Part shown: one piece after another, positions 9,159-18,968 of the stretch | Layout: the number at the start of each line of letters is the position of its first letter | Numbering within the stretch: the stretch's first letter is position 1 | From: an uncultured Gammaproteobacteria bacterium | GTDB lineage: Bacteria > Pseudomonadota > Gammaproteobacteria > Eutrophobiales > Eutrophobiaceae | DNA: 64,000 nt | Direction of reading: 5' to 3' | Assembly (NCBI GenBank): GCA_943788815.1 | Contig: CALSRS010000003.1 | Coordinates: forward strand, 97,193 to 161,192 | Notes under the pieces: generated by a model | The model's input: only the letters and a program-made list of their open reading frames with translations | The model's database searches: none | Told to the model about the DNA's origin: nothing | Position numbers and translations under genes: made by a program

Positions 9159-10091
9159 ATGAATATCATATTAATCTCAAATAATCGTAATAAGAGCTAT
9201 AAATTGGTTCTAAGACCAATGGTTATTTATGCCATATTTGGATTAATTGCCATTTCAGCTTTTTTTATCTATAAAACTGGCTATTCCCATGCACAGACTT
9301 TATCACTTGATATGTTGCAGGCTGCAAGAACAAACACATACTCAATCTGGCAAAAAGAATTACATCAGCAGGAGAATACGTTAAATCATCTAGAAGATAG
9401 TACCAAGAAATCTCTTGATGCAATGGCAGGAAGATTAAGTATTTTACAGGGTTATGTGATGAGATTAGATGCCCTGGGGTCACGACTTGCAAGTATGGCC
9501 AATCTTGATGATATCGAATTTGGTGTAGAGAACCCACCTGGAATTGGTGGGCCGATAGACTCCACTGTGGACAAACACATGCAGCTATCCGATTTGTTAA
9601 TATCTTTCAATGCCCTTGAGAAAACTCTTCAGGATCGTTCGGAAAAGTTAACTGCAATGGAATCGATGTTAATAAACCGCACACTACAGGAACAAACTTC
9701 TCCAGGCGGTAAGCCATCTATGGGTGGATACTTATCATCATTATTTGGCTATAGAACTGATCCGATGTCAGGTAGAAAGGAATTTCATGAAGGCCTTGAT
9801 TTTGCAGGTAAGCAAGGAACGCCTGTTGTTGCTGTTGCAGCAGGAATTATAACCTGGTCAGGTTCCAGATATGGATATGGAAATATGATAGAAGTAAGTC
9901 ATGGGAATGGTTATATAACCAGATATGCCCACAATAATAAAAACCTTGTTTCCGTTGGTGAGAAAGTTGAAAGAGGTGAAGTGATAGCAACGATGGGAAA
10001 TACTGGTAGAAGTACCGGAACACATGTGCATTTTGAAGTTATCTATAACGGAAAGCATGTAGATCCGAAAAAATACCTTTCAACAAAGTAG
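9159..10091 (+). CDS. M23 family peptidoglycan DD-metalloendopeptidase
   Basis: Membrane-anchored LytM/M23 protein of 310 residues. A hydrophobic segment at about 20-40 is followed by a coiled-coil-like stretch (about 45-185) and a C-terminal M23 domain from about 196. Zinc ligands are intact: H210 and D214 in HEGLDFAG and the HVH pair near 289-291 in THVHFEV. It should cut peptide cross-links in the periplasm or regulate another hydrolase. This gene between dciA and secA is common in Gammaproteobacteria. The coiled coil plus intact zinc site suggests an active enzyme rather than an EnvC/NlpD-type activator, but that is inference. Confidence 0.88.
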   Translation: MNIILISNNRNKSYKLVLRPMVIYAIFGLIAISAFFIYKTGYSHAQTLSLDMLQAARTNTYSIWQKELHQQENTLNHLEDSTKKSLDAMAGRLSILQGYVMRLDALGSRLASMANLDDIEFGVENPPGIGGPIDSTVDKHMQLSDLLISFNALEKTLQDRSEKLTAMESMLINRTLQEQTSPGGKPSMGGYLSSLFGYRTDPMSGRKEFHEGLDFAGKQGTPVVAVAAGIITWSGSRYGYGNMIEVSHGNGYITRYAHNNKNLVSVGEKVERGEVIATMGNTGRSTGTHVHFEVIYNGKHVDPKKYLSTK

Positions 10092-10222
10092 TAAATTTTC
10101 TCTAAATCAACTCCTTATTTGGTACCTGCCAGATGATTTTCTCTTTATAATCACGTTTTGTGGGAATTGATTATCTTAAAAAAGTTGAAATTAATTTTAT
10201 AAAAACTACCTAAATACAGTCA

Positions 10223-12919
10223 ATGTTTAAAAAAATAATTACATCTATATTCGGAAGTAGAAACAATCGTGTGATTCGGCAGTTTCAAAAAACCGTTGTG
10301 ATTATTAACTCGCTAGAAGAAGAGTTTTCAAAACTAGAGCCTTCCGATTTTCCCAAAAAGACAAATGAACTTAAAGATAGACACTCTAAAGGAGAGTCTC
10401 TGGATGAATTATTACCAGAGGCATTTGCTCTCGTAAGGGAAGCAAGTGCACGTACTTTAGGTATGCGGCATTTTGACGTTCAGCTAGTTGGTGGGATGGT
10501 TCTGCATAGCGGAAAAATATCAGAAATGCGCACAGGAGAAGGTAAAACATTAGTAGCCACATTACCGGCATATTTAAATGCCATATCAGGCAAAGGTGTT
10601 CATATTGTGACTGTAAACGATTATCTGGCCAGACGTGATGCAGAATGGATGGGAAATATTTATTCATATTTGGGGTTGAAAACAGGAGTTATAGTTTCCG
10701 GGCTGAATAAGGACGAGCGAAGATTGGCTTATTCTGCAGATATTACATACGGAACAAATAATGAGTATGGGTTTGATTACCTACGAGACAATATGGCCTT
10801 TAGAGAAGAGGACCGTGTGCAAGGTGAATTAAATTACTCAATTGTAGATGAGGTGGATTCAATATTAATTGATGAGGCAAGGACACCTTTGATAATTTCG
10901 GGTGTGGTTGATGATCGATCAGAATTATACAATGCAATAAATAAGATTATACCCAGGTTAAAGGCATCAGAATCTGAGGATGTAGAAAATGATTTTACTA
11001 TCGATGAAAAAACTAAGCAGGCATTTCTAACTGAACAAGGCCACGATAATGTAGAAAATATCTTGACCGAGACCGGCATTATTAAGGAAGGGCAGAGTTT
11101 ATATCATCTGGCTAACATCCCAGTATTACATCATTTAAATGCAGCACTACGTGCTCATTCGCTCTTTCATAAAGATGTTGAATATATTGTTCAAGATAAT
11201 GAAGTTGTAATAGTGGACGAGTTTACTGGTCGTACTATGCCTGGACGTCGCTGGTCTGATGGGTTACATCAGGCAATTGAAGCCAAGGAAGGCGTAACTA
11301 TTCAAAATGAAAATCAGACGCTGGCTACCATTACATACCAAAACTTTTTTAGATTATATAGCAAGCTTGCGGGAATGACAGGTACTGCAGATACTGAAGC
11401 CTTTGAATTTCAACAAATATATGGACTTGAAGTTATCGTCGTACCAACACATAAAGATATGATTCGAAATGATGAGTCCGATGTAATATTTTTATCAGCA
11501 GAAGAAAAATTCAAAGCTATCATTGAAGATATTATCGATTGTGTAAATAGAGGGCAGCCTGTTTTGGTTGGAACAGCTTCTATAGAGGTATCTGAGTACC
11601 TTTCAAAGATGCTGAACGTTCAGAATATTAAGCACCAGGTGTTGAATGCCAAATTTCATGAAAAAGAAGCTGAAATTATTATGCAGGCTGGGATGCCTGG
11701 TAACGTAACTATAGCGACAAACATGGCGGGCAGAGGTACAGATATTGTATTGGGTGGTAATCTGGAAGGACAATTAAAATTGCATGTAGAGCAGGATGAA
11801 GAAACTCTAAATAAAATTAAGCTTGATTGGCAGAAACTTCATAATGACGTAATTAATGCAAACGGATTGCGAGTCATAGGTACCGAGCGCCATGAATCAC
11901 GTAGAATTGATAACCAATTGCGAGGGAGGTCAGGGCGACAAGGTGATCCTGGGTCAACTCGTTTCTATTTATCACTAGAAGATAATTTGATGCGTATATT
12001 TGCATCAGATAGGGTTGCCGCAATCATGCAAAGACTGGGTATGCAAGAAGGTGAAGCAATTGAATCAAACCTGGTAAGCAAGGCAATTGAGAACGCACAA
12101 AGAAAAGTAGAGGCTCATAACTTTGATGTTCGTAAACATCTTCTGGAATATGATGATGTTGCTAATGATCAACGTAAAGTTATATATGAATGGAGAAATG
12201 ATCTGCTGGAAGTAGATGAGATCTCTGAAGATATAAAAAGCATGCGAAATGATATAGTAAATGATTTGTTGAATTTCTATATTCCATCTGGAAGTTTTGA
12301 AGATTCCTGGGACATTAATGGTCTTACTGAAGTAATTGATCATGATTTAGCTATTAAGTTAGATATTAATCAATGGTTGAAGAATGATCAGTCATTACAT
12401 GAAGAATCCTTAAAAGAAAAAATACTATATGAAGTAGAAAAGTTTGCGGAAGAAAAACAAAGAGATATCCCTACGGACCTGATTCGTAGAATAGAAAAAG
12501 ATTTTATGCTTGATGTCCTTGATAGGCATTGGAAAGAACATCTTGTTGGTATGGATCATCTCAGGCAGGGTATCGGCCTAAGAAGTTATGCTGCAAAGAA
12601 TCCTAAGCAGGAATATAAGCGAGAAGCATTCACAATGTTTCAGGAAATGCTTGAGAATATTAAGAAAGAAGTGATTAGCATATTATCGAAAGTGCAGGTT
12701 CGTTCTGAAGAGGATATTAACGCTGTAAAACATGATTCGAACGTGAATATGCAGTATAACCATCCTGCAGCTCCTAATGCGCTGTCAAATGAAAATGCAA
12801 CGGAAGATGAATCAGCAAAAACACCATTTGTTAGACAGGATAAAAAAATCGGAAGGAATGAGCCTTGTCCATGTGGTTCAGGGAAAAAATATAAGCAATG
12901 CCATGGGCAGCTATCCTGA
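10223..12919 (+). CDS. secA: SecA, preprotein translocase ATPase
   Basis: Motor ATPase that drives unfolded preproteins through SecYEG. It is full length at 898 residues. The N-terminal nucleotide-binding domain carries Walker A MRTGEGKT, the [18 protein letters not shown] block follows, and the second nucleotide-binding domain has [14 protein letters not shown] and [13 protein letters not shown]. The C-terminal zinc-binding tail [13 protein letters not shown] (three Cys and a His) binds SecB and lipid in studied homologues. A 131-base gap precedes it. It contains TATAAT at 10146-10151 without a well-spaced -35, and no secM-like reading frame. Confidence 0.98.
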   Translation: MFKKIITSIFGSRNNRVIRQFQKTVVIINSLEEEFSKLEPSDFPKKTNELKDRHSKGESLDELLPEAFALVREASARTLGMRHFDVQLVGGMVLHSGKISEMRTGEGKTLVATLPAYLNAISGKGVHIVTVNDYLARRDAEWMGNIYSYLGLKTGVIVSGLNKDERRLAYSADITYGTNNEYGFDYLRDNMAFREEDRVQGELNYSIVDEVDSILIDEARTPLIISGVVDDRSELYNAINKIIPRLKASESEDVENDFTIDEKTKQAFLTEQGHDNVENILTETGIIKEGQSLYHLANIPVLHHLNAALRAHSLFHKDVEYIVQDNEVVIVDEFTGRTMPGRRWSDGLHQAIEAKEGVTIQNENQTLATITYQNFFRLYSKLAGMTGTADTEAFEFQQIYGLEVIVVPTHKDMIRNDESDVIFLSAEEKFKAIIEDIIDCVNRGQPVLVGTASIEVSEYLSKMLNVQNIKHQVLNAKFHEKEAEIIMQAGMPGNVTIATNMAGRGTDIVLGGNLEGQLKLHVEQDEETLNKIKLDWQKLHNDVINANGLRVIGTERHESRRIDNQLRGRSGRQGDPGSTRFYLSLEDNLMRIFASDRVAAIMQRLGMQEGEAIESNLVSKAIENAQRKVEAHNFDVRKHLLEYDDVANDQRKVIYEWRNDLLEVDEISEDIKSMRNDIVNDLLNFYIPSGSFEDSWDINGLTEVIDHDLAIKLDINQWLKNDQSLHEESLKEKILYEVEKFAEEKQRDIPTDLIRRIEKDFMLDVLDRHWKEHLVGMDHLRQGIGLRSYAAKNPKQEYKREAFTMFQEMLENIKKEVISILSKVQVRSEEDINAVKHDSNVNMQYNHPAAPNALSNENATEDESAKTPFVRQDKKIGRNEPCPCGSGKKYKQCHGQLS

Positions 12920-12939
12920 ATTTATAAGCTTAAATTATT

Positions 12940-14160
12940 ATGGTGGAGAGTACTTCAGTTAATAATATCAACTCAGTTCCTGGAATATTATTATCATCAA
13001 CCAGCGCAGGAATTTATAAAAATAAACGAAATGATGTGACATTAATTCGTTTATGCCCAAATGCATCTGTCGCAGCAGTTTTTACCAAAAATAGTTTTGC
13101 TGCAGCTCCCGTCATTATTGCCAAAAAACACCTCTTACTTGAAGATTCTCCTGAATTCTTAATAATTAATGCTGGTAATGCTAATGCAGGACTAGGTAAA
13201 AAGGGCGAGCTTAGTGCGCTAGAGACATGTAATAGCATCTCAAATGCGGCGGGTTGTGAAATTCAAGCAATCCTTCCATTTTCAACTGGAGTAATAGGCG
13301 AAGTATTGCCCGTTGAGAAAATAACTAAGGTAATACCAGATCTTATTGCAAAGCTTGAACCAGGTGGTTGGCTGGAATCAGCTAGAGCAATAATGACAAC
13401 AGATACGTTTGAAAAAGTTATTTCTACTGAAGTTGTAATTAATGAAAAAAAAATCACAATTACTGGTATTGCAAAAGGGTCTGGGATGATTAGACCAGAT
13501 ATGGCAACAATGCTGGCATTTATTGGAACTGATGTGTCAATTGATTCCAAAGTATTACAGCATTTACTCCAGGAAGTAATTAATATTACATTCAACAAAA
13601 TAACTGTAGATGGTGACACCTCAACTAACGATGCTTGTGTGGTAATGGCAACCGGTAAAGGAGGAAATAGTAAGATAACTAATTCTAACGGGATTGAATA
13701 TAATTTATTAAAAGATGCGATACATAAGGTATGTGAGTTTCTTGCTAAATCCATCATCAAAGATGGAGAAGGTGCTACGAAGTTTATTGAAGTAAATGTG
13801 AACGGAGGAGACTCGCCTCAAGAATGTTTACAAGTTGCATATGCAATTTCTCATTCACCTCTGGTAAAAACTGCTTTTTTTGCTTGCGATCCTAATTGGG
13901 GAAGAATATTAGCAGCAATTGGCAAGGCGGGGGTTATTAATCTTGATACAGAAGGAATCAATATATTTATAAATGAGTATTGCATCGTAAAGAATGGGAT
14001 GAGATATCATGATTATAGTGAAGAACAAGGAGTTTCTGCTATGTCAAAATCTGAAATTACGCTTACAGTAGAACTTGGTAGGGGTGAATATAAGGAAAGT
14101 ATATGGACATGTGACCTATCACATGAATATGTCAGTATTAATGCTGATTACAGGTCCTGA
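12940..14160 (+). CDS. argJ: ArgJ, glutamate/ornithine N-acetyltransferase
   Basis: Transfers the acetyl group from N-acetylornithine to glutamate, closing the acetyl cycle of arginine synthesis; bifunctional versions also use acetyl-CoA. The self-cleaving precursor motif is intact: KGSGMIRPDMATMLAF, with the nucleophilic Thr (about residue 190) following Ala. Other marks are FNKITVDGDTSTND and the C-terminal CDPNWGRI. The 406-residue length is normal. It begins 20 bases after secA, suggesting cotranscription. Whether it is mono- or bifunctional cannot be told from the sequence. Confidence 0.95.
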   Translation: MVESTSVNNINSVPGILLSSTSAGIYKNKRNDVTLIRLCPNASVAAVFTKNSFAAAPVIIAKKHLLLEDSPEFLIINAGNANAGLGKKGELSALETCNSISNAAGCEIQAILPFSTGVIGEVLPVEKITKVIPDLIAKLEPGGWLESARAIMTTDTFEKVISTEVVINEKKITITGIAKGSGMIRPDMATMLAFIGTDVSIDSKVLQHLLQEVINITFNKITVDGDTSTNDACVVMATGKGGNSKITNSNGIEYNLLKDAIHKVCEFLAKSIIKDGEGATKFIEVNVNGGDSPQECLQVAYAISHSPLVKTAFFACDPNWGRILAAIGKAGVINLDTEGINIFINEYCIVKNGMRYHDYSEEQGVSAMSKSEITLTVELGRGEYKESIWTCDLSHEYVSINADYRS

Positions 14161-14181
14161 ACTTTTATTTGAATTTTTAAT

Positions 14182-15198
14182 ATGATGCCCGAGTCTCGAC
14201 AGCAAGTTATTGTCGGAATTATTTACAATCAAACACTTGATTCTGTTCTGATATCAAAACGCCCTTACAGCAAACCGCAAGGAGGTATGTGGGAATTTCC
14301 TGGTGGTAAACCACTACCTGATGAATCAGAGTTTAAAACCTTATCGCGTGAAATTGAAGAAGAAACTGGACTCAAAGTTGTAAATGCACACAAAATTCAG
14401 GTTATAAATCACGACTATGTTGATTTGAAAACCACATTAAATATATGGATAGTTGATCGCTGGACAGGTGAGTATGCCAGTAGGGAAGGTCAGATTATAA
14501 AATGGTGTAATGTTGATGATTTGATAAACTATCATTTTCCAGAGGCTAATAAAAATCTGCTTAAAATATTAAAGCTCCCAATCTTGTATTTGATTACACC
14601 TGATCTCAAGCATTATAACGAAAATTATTTTTATACGATTAATAGATATCTCGAAAATGGTTTAAAATTAATTCAATTTAGATGCCCATCTTTGCCAATA
14701 CATGAACGCATGGCAGTTGCAGGACGATTAAAAAAATTATGTAATCAATTTAACTGTCTGATGATATATAACGGTAGTCAGAACGAAGCGGAAGCAGTAG
14801 GGGCTGACGGTGTACATTTATCAAGTAAAAATTTGATGAATTATCATCCACAGAAAACAGCAGAAAATTTTTATCTGGCTGCTTCGTGTCATAATACTTA
14901 TGAATTAAGTCAGGCAAAGAAATGTAATCTGGACTTTTGTGTCATTGGACCTGTTCATAATACCACAAGCCACGAACACACAATTCCACTGGGATGGGAG
15001 AATATCTCTAATCTTACGAAAGGTGTGCCATTTCCTGTATATGCATTGGGCGGAATAAAACATTCAGATACTATTAAGGCCCTTAATTCAGGATGTTATG
15101 GTATTTCAATGATATCTGGCATATGGGATTCAGATATAGGAATTGAAATTATAAAGAAGTATGGAGGTCGTCCAAGTCATATGCCCAATTTCAGCTAA
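14182..15198 (+). CDS. Nudix hydrolase fused to a ThiE-like domain (MutT type)
   Basis: A 338-residue fusion. Residues 1-130 form a Nudix domain with a complete box (G-x5-E-x7-REIEEETGL, about 41-63) resembling 8-oxo-dGTP diphosphatase MutT. Residues 135-330 form a TIM-barrel domain resembling thiamine-phosphate synthase, with GADGVHLSS, LAASCH, GPVHNTTSH and ALGGI. This fusion is well known in Gammaproteobacteria next to argJ/secA. The ThiE half has YNGSQNEAEAVGADGVHL where ThiE enzymes normally have the Mg-binding Asp-rich NDR-type segment, so thiamine synthesis activity is doubtful. The Nudix half should be active; the role of the second half is unknown. Confidence 0.88.
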   Translation: MMPESRQQVIVGIIYNQTLDSVLISKRPYSKPQGGMWEFPGGKPLPDESEFKTLSREIEEETGLKVVNAHKIQVINHDYVDLKTTLNIWIVDRWTGEYASREGQIIKWCNVDDLINYHFPEANKNLLKILKLPILYLITPDLKHYNENYFYTINRYLENGLKLIQFRCPSLPIHERMAVAGRLKKLCNQFNCLMIYNGSQNEAEAVGADGVHLSSKNLMNYHPQKTAENFYLAASCHNTYELSQAKKCNLDFCVIGPVHNTTSHEHTIPLGWENISNLTKGVPFPVYALGGIKHSDTIKALNSGCYGISMISGIWDSDIGIEIIKKYGGRPSHMPNFS

Positions 15199-15210
15199 CA
15201 TGTCTGAAAT

Positions 15211-15399
15211 TTAGTGTTTAGTGAAATTACCAATATCAGTTTCATCCAGCATAGGCTCAATATTTTCCTCAGATATCTTATGGTTTTCAGTTAACCAATC
15301 ACCAAGATCAATTAGTCGACAGCGTTCTGAACAAAATGGAAATGAATCATTATTTTTGATTTTATCGAATCTTTTATTACAAGCGGGGCACTTATTCAT
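15211..15399 (-). CDS. yacG: YacG, zinc-binding DNA gyrase inhibitor family
   Basis: Small zinc protein that in E. coli binds GyrB and blocks DNA binding by gyrase. The four zinc cysteines are present (CPAC near the start, then CSERC), followed by the hallmark RLIDLGDWL. ATG 15399 is chosen because it overlaps the zapD stop as ATGA; TTG codons at 15411 and 15408 would extend it needlessly. The product is 62 residues, normal for YacG. It is the last gene of the pilB-to-yacG minus-strand run. Confidence 0.9.
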   Translation of the reverse strand: MNKCPACNKRFDKIKNNDSFPFCSERCRLIDLGDWLTENHKISEENIEPMLDETDIGNFTKH

Positions 15400-16166
15400 A
15401 ATATGCAACAATGTAATTGAAAGTCTAGATTATCATCTGTCTGTACAGGTCTTCCGGAAGTATCTTCCTGGAGTAAAAAACGGATTGTAAACCTGTGTTT
15501 GCCAGCACTTATTTCAGGAAAATAAATTGAATCATTCGGCATAATAATGCGGATTAACTGACAATTAACATTTTGTTCAAGAGATTTTTGAAAAAAACCT
15601 TTTTCAGCTTTTTCAATAGTAGGATTGCTGCTGTTTCTTATCAGGTTGATTATTAGAAATATGCTACGTTTAATAACCCGGAAGTCTTTTTGCCACTCAG
15701 ATATTCTCAATTTTAATTGGTCTGCAGGTCTGTTTAACCAGAAATGATACGCAGGAATATCAAAATTGCAGGAACCTCCCAGTATTGCATTACGTTGTTT
15801 TACAGTGCTAATTAATTCATCCTGACGCAACAACAGGCCAGGTTGGCAGTTTTTGTCACGTAATTCCTCAATATTATTACTTATGTCACCTAAAATTAAA
15901 TCCAGCCGTTTAAGATCCACGCCAGGGCTTTTTTTTAAGGAATTTAAGGTTTTCGAATGCCTATCTAGTTCTTTGATGATTTCATTTTTTATGTCAGTTC
16001 TACTAATTAGATCATTAATATTTAATAAAGAGTCAATTGTAGAGCGGATATCCCATTCAGTATGTCCTGACATAAAGTGATCATTTAATCGGAATAGATG
16101 CGCCAGTCTGAGGAACGTTCTTACACGTTCATTTAGCGGCTGCTCATAAATAATTTCTGTATTCAC
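15396..16166 (-). CDS. zapD: ZapD, Z-ring associated protein
   Basis: Cytoplasmic FtsZ-bundling factor (DUF1342 family). The N-terminus has the family pattern YEQPLNERVRTFLRLAHLF, and the middle contains RQDELISTVKQRNAILGGSCNFDIPAYHFWLN, of which GGSCNFDIPAYHFWL is the most diagnostic stretch. The 256-residue length matches. It overlaps coaE by four bases at its start and yacG by four at its end, so coaE-zapD-yacG are probably translated in series. This order is conserved in many Gammaproteobacteria. Confidence 0.93.
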   Translation of the reverse strand: MNTEIIYEQPLNERVRTFLRLAHLFRLNDHFMSGHTEWDIRSTIDSLLNINDLISRTDIKNEIIKELDRHSKTLNSLKKSPGVDLKRLDLILGDISNNIEELRDKNCQPGLLLRQDELISTVKQRNAILGGSCNFDIPAYHFWLNRPADQLKLRISEWQKDFRVIKRSIFLIINLIRNSSNPTIEKAEKGFFQKSLEQNVNCQLIRIIMPNDSIYFPEISAGKHRFTIRFLLQEDTSGRPVQTDDNLDFQLHCCIL

Positions 16167-16783
16167 AGTATTTGATTATTTGATAATGATCTTTTTGTAT
16201 AAATTTCATGTAATTTCTGGACCTGGTTCTCCAGAGATTCCAATGCGCAATTGTTGGTAATAATTTCGTTTGCTTTATTTAATCGTTCTTCCCGATTAAC
16301 TTGATTAGAAATTATACCTGTTGCAATTACTGGTGTAATCCCATCTCTACTTAATATCCTTTCAAGCTGCAATTCTTCCTTGCAATCAATAACAAGTATC
16401 GTGTCTACAAGATCATCTGAGTCTGTTTCAAACAGTAATGGAATACTTAAAATACAGTATCCAGTATCTATATCTTGAATCTTTTTTTCAATAGATTCAA
16501 AAACTTTTGGATGCAGAATTGCTTCGAGCTTTTTTCTGGATGTTCTATCTTTAAATACTTTATCTCGTAAGGCTTTACGATTTAGTTCATTAGATGAGTC
16601 AAAAACCTCCGTGCCAAATGTTGCTTTAATTTCATCTAGCGCAGGAGTGCCAGGTAGAGTTAATTGGTGACTGATATCGTCTGCATCAATAATCGCTATC
16701 CCTAACTTTTCAAATAATTTTGCGACAGTCGTTTTCCCGCAACCAATACCCCCAGTCAAACCAACTTTATAAGGAATTGCCAC
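16163..16783 (-). CDS. coaE: CoaE, dephospho-CoA kinase
   Basis: Last enzyme of coenzyme A synthesis, phosphorylating the ribose 3'-OH of dephospho-CoA. The P-loop GLTGGIGCGKTTV is at residues 8-20, then IIDADDISHQL, LHPKVFESI and the IPLLFETD segment. The 206-residue length is standard. It starts one base after pilD ends and overlaps zapD, so it is embedded in the pilus/division operon, as in Pseudomonas where pilD and coaE are neighbours. Confidence 0.96.
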   Translation of the reverse strand: MAIPYKVGLTGGIGCGKTTVAKLFEKLGIAIIDADDISHQLTLPGTPALDEIKATFGTEVFDSSNELNRKALRDKVFKDRTSRKKLEAILHPKVFESIEKKIQDIDTGYCILSIPLLFETDSDDLVDTILVIDCKEELQLERILSRDGITPVIATGIISNQVNREERLNKANEIITNNCALESLENQVQKLHEIYTKRSLSNNQIL

Positions 16784-17656
16784 TTATTTTAATGCCCAGT
16801 TTATATAAAGACCGGTTAAAAAATTTCCATACATTAATGCTATCCAACCAGCTGCAGCTAAAAATGGGCCAAATGGTATTGGATGACTGTTTTTATGATT
16901 TTTTAATACCATGAGTCCTATTCCGACTATAGAGCCAACAATAGATGAAATGATAATAATGAGGGGTAAGTATTGCCAGCCTAACCAGGCACCTAGCATA
17001 GCAAGAAGCTTAAAATCACCATGGCCCATACCTTCTTTACCAGTTAGTAGTTTAAATACGATATAAACTGACCATAAGGAGAGATAACCAAATATTGCAC
17101 CATAGAGGCTTGAATAAATATCAGTAAAGATACCAAACATGTTGCAAATTATTCCTAACCACAAAAATGGTATTGTAATACTGTCTGGAAGTAATTTATG
17201 GTCATAATCTATTGCGGTAAGTGTTATTAGTGACCATGTAAATAAAAACGCAAATAACGATTTTATGCTAACACCAAAATTTAATGCTACAGCAATGATT
17301 AGTAAACAACTTGTAAGTTCTATTAGTGGGTATCTCTTTGCAATATTTGTATTGCAGTGCCTGCATTTACCTGCAAGCAATAGAAAACTGATAATTGGAA
17401 TATTATCCAAAGGATGAATTTTATTATTACAAGATGGGCATGATGAGGAAGGCAAAAGCAGATTAAATTCAGGAACGGGGCTATTGTCATCACCCATGCC
17501 TAGTAGAATTTTGCACTCTTTTTTCCATTCAGACTCCATCATTTTAGGGAGTCGATATATTACTACATTCAGGAAGCTTCCAATTAGAAGAGCAAGAACG
17601 CCGGATGTAATATAAAAAAACATCGGGTTTTGCTGAAAGACAGTCAACAAGTTCAT
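16784..17656 (-). CDS. pilD: PilD, prepilin peptidase and N-methyltransferase
   Basis: Inner-membrane aspartyl protease that removes the prepilin leader and methylates the new N-terminus. GSFLNVVIYRLP is near the N-terminus. The cytoplasmic loop has both zinc CxxC pairs (CPSC and CRHC) that mark the bifunctional form. Catalytic Asp residues lie in AIDYDHKLLPD and GHGDFKLLAMLGAWLG. About eight hydrophobic segments are seen. ATG 17656 gives 290 residues; a TTG at 17665 in frame is possible. Its substrates here should include the pilin encoded at 45892. Confidence 0.95.
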   Translation of the reverse strand: MNLLTVFQQNPMFFYITSGVLALLIGSFLNVVIYRLPKMMESEWKKECKILLGMGDDNSPVPEFNLLLPSSSCPSCNNKIHPLDNIPIISFLLLAGKCRHCNTNIAKRYPLIELTSCLLIIAVALNFGVSIKSLFAFLFTWSLITLTAIDYDHKLLPDSITIPFLWLGIICNMFGIFTDIYSSLYGAIFGYLSLWSVYIVFKLLTGKEGMGHGDFKLLAMLGAWLGWQYLPLIIIISSIVGSIVGIGLMVLKNHKNSHPIPFGPFLAAAGWIALMYGNFLTGLYINWALK

Positions 17657-17741
17657 ATTAGGCAAAAAGAAATATCTCTGATGATAAATATACTATCAAC
17701 ACGATACAGTAATTAGGTGTTAGGCAAAACAGACTTGTCGA

Positions 17742-18962
17742 TTAGACGACTGCACCCATCTTGAAGATTGGAAGGTACATTCCGATTACGATACCACCGA
17801 TAACCACACCCAAGAACGCCATAATCATAGGCTCAAGTAAACTGGTAAGGGCTTCCACTGCATCATCTACTTCTTGCTCATACCAGTCAGCTACTTTTCC
17901 TAGCATAGTGTCTATTGCACCGGATTCTTCACCAATGGCTACCATTTGTACAACCATATTTGGGAACAGGCCAGTTTCTCGCATGCTCGCCTGTAATTGT
18001 GTGCCGGTAGAAATTTCATCTTTCATTTTCATAACTGCGTCATAAAACACAATATTTCCGCAGGCACCGGCAACGGAGTTCATGGCCTCAACCAAAGGCG
18101 TACCGGCAGCAAACATTGTTTCCAGAGTACGAGCAAACCGTGCGATAGCTGATTTTTCCAGTATCATACCGATTACTGGAATCTTTAATGAATATCGATC
18201 CATGTATTCACCGAACTTCTTGGATCGTTTCTTAAGTTCTAGCACGCCATATACGGTTCCACCGATGACTCCAAAAATGAGATACCATTGATCGACAAAG
18301 AAATTTGATGAATCGACCAGAAATTGTGTGAGTGCAGGAAGATCTGCACCAAAACTGGAAAACAGTTCTGAGAATTGAGGTATCACAAAAATCATAAGTA
18401 TAGTCACGATAATAAACGCAACGACAATAACCGCTGTTGGATAAAAGAGCGCTGCTTTAATTTTTGATTTTAAAGCTTCAGTCTTTTCCATGTAGGTGGC
18501 AAGCTTGTGTAATATAGCTTCCAAAATACCTGCTTGTTCACCTGCTTCTACCAGGTTGCAATAGAGCATGTTGAAGTTGAGGGGATGCTTTTTCAAAGCA
18601 TCAGTGAGTGAATTGCCTGCTTCTACATCTGCTTTGACCGAAAGAATCAAATCTTGCATAGCGGCATTTTCATGACCATTCCCTACTATTTCAAATGCCT
18701 GTACGAGAGGGACTCCGGAGGACATCATTGTTGCTAGCTGTCGACTAAAGACTGTTATGTCTTTAGGTGTAACTTTACCTTTGCTGGCTCCACCTAATAG
18801 CGGTTTGGGTTTTTTCTTAACTTTAAGCGGATTAACTCCCTGTTTGCGGAGCATGGCTTTAACCAGGGCATCACTTTTCCCAGGCATTTCTCCCTTAACT
18901 TTTTTTCCTGATTTATCCGTTCCTTCCCAGGCGAATATGTCAGCTTTTGCAGCTTCTGCCAT
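17742..18962 (-). CDS. pilC: PilC, type IV pilus inner-membrane platform protein
   Basis: Polytopic platform protein on which the PilB and PilT motors act to add and remove pilin. Two GspF/T2SF domains are seen at about 75-195 and 275-400, each with the family pattern (FSRQLATMMSSGVPLVQAFEIV, FARTLETMFAAGTPLVEAMN). Hydrophobic segments occur near 175-200, 225-245 and 375-400. The 406-residue length is typical. It begins 6 bases after pilB ends, so the two are cotranscribed. Confidence 0.96.
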   Translation of the reverse strand: MAEAAKADIFAWEGTDKSGKKVKGEMPGKSDALVKAMLRKQGVNPLKVKKKPKPLLGGASKGKVTPKDITVFSRQLATMMSSGVPLVQAFEIVGNGHENAAMQDLILSVKADVEAGNSLTDALKKHPLNFNMLYCNLVEAGEQAGILEAILHKLATYMEKTEALKSKIKAALFYPTAVIVVAFIIVTILMIFVIPQFSELFSSFGADLPALTQFLVDSSNFFVDQWYLIFGVIGGTVYGVLELKKRSKKFGEYMDRYSLKIPVIGMILEKSAIARFARTLETMFAAGTPLVEAMNSVAGACGNIVFYDAVMKMKDEISTGTQLQASMRETGLFPNMVVQMVAIGEESGAIDTMLGKVADWYEQEVDDAVEALTSLLEPMIMAFLGVVIGGIVIGMYLPIFKMGAVV

Positions 18963-18968
18963 AATTAA

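Noticed and set aside
10092..10222. secM-like arrest-peptide gene before secA
   Set aside because: No open frame of useful length or arrest motif exists in this gap.
13263..13760. 165-codon minus-strand open frame inside argJ
   Set aside because: Antisense to conserved ArgJ motifs and hydrophobic only because of codon mirroring.
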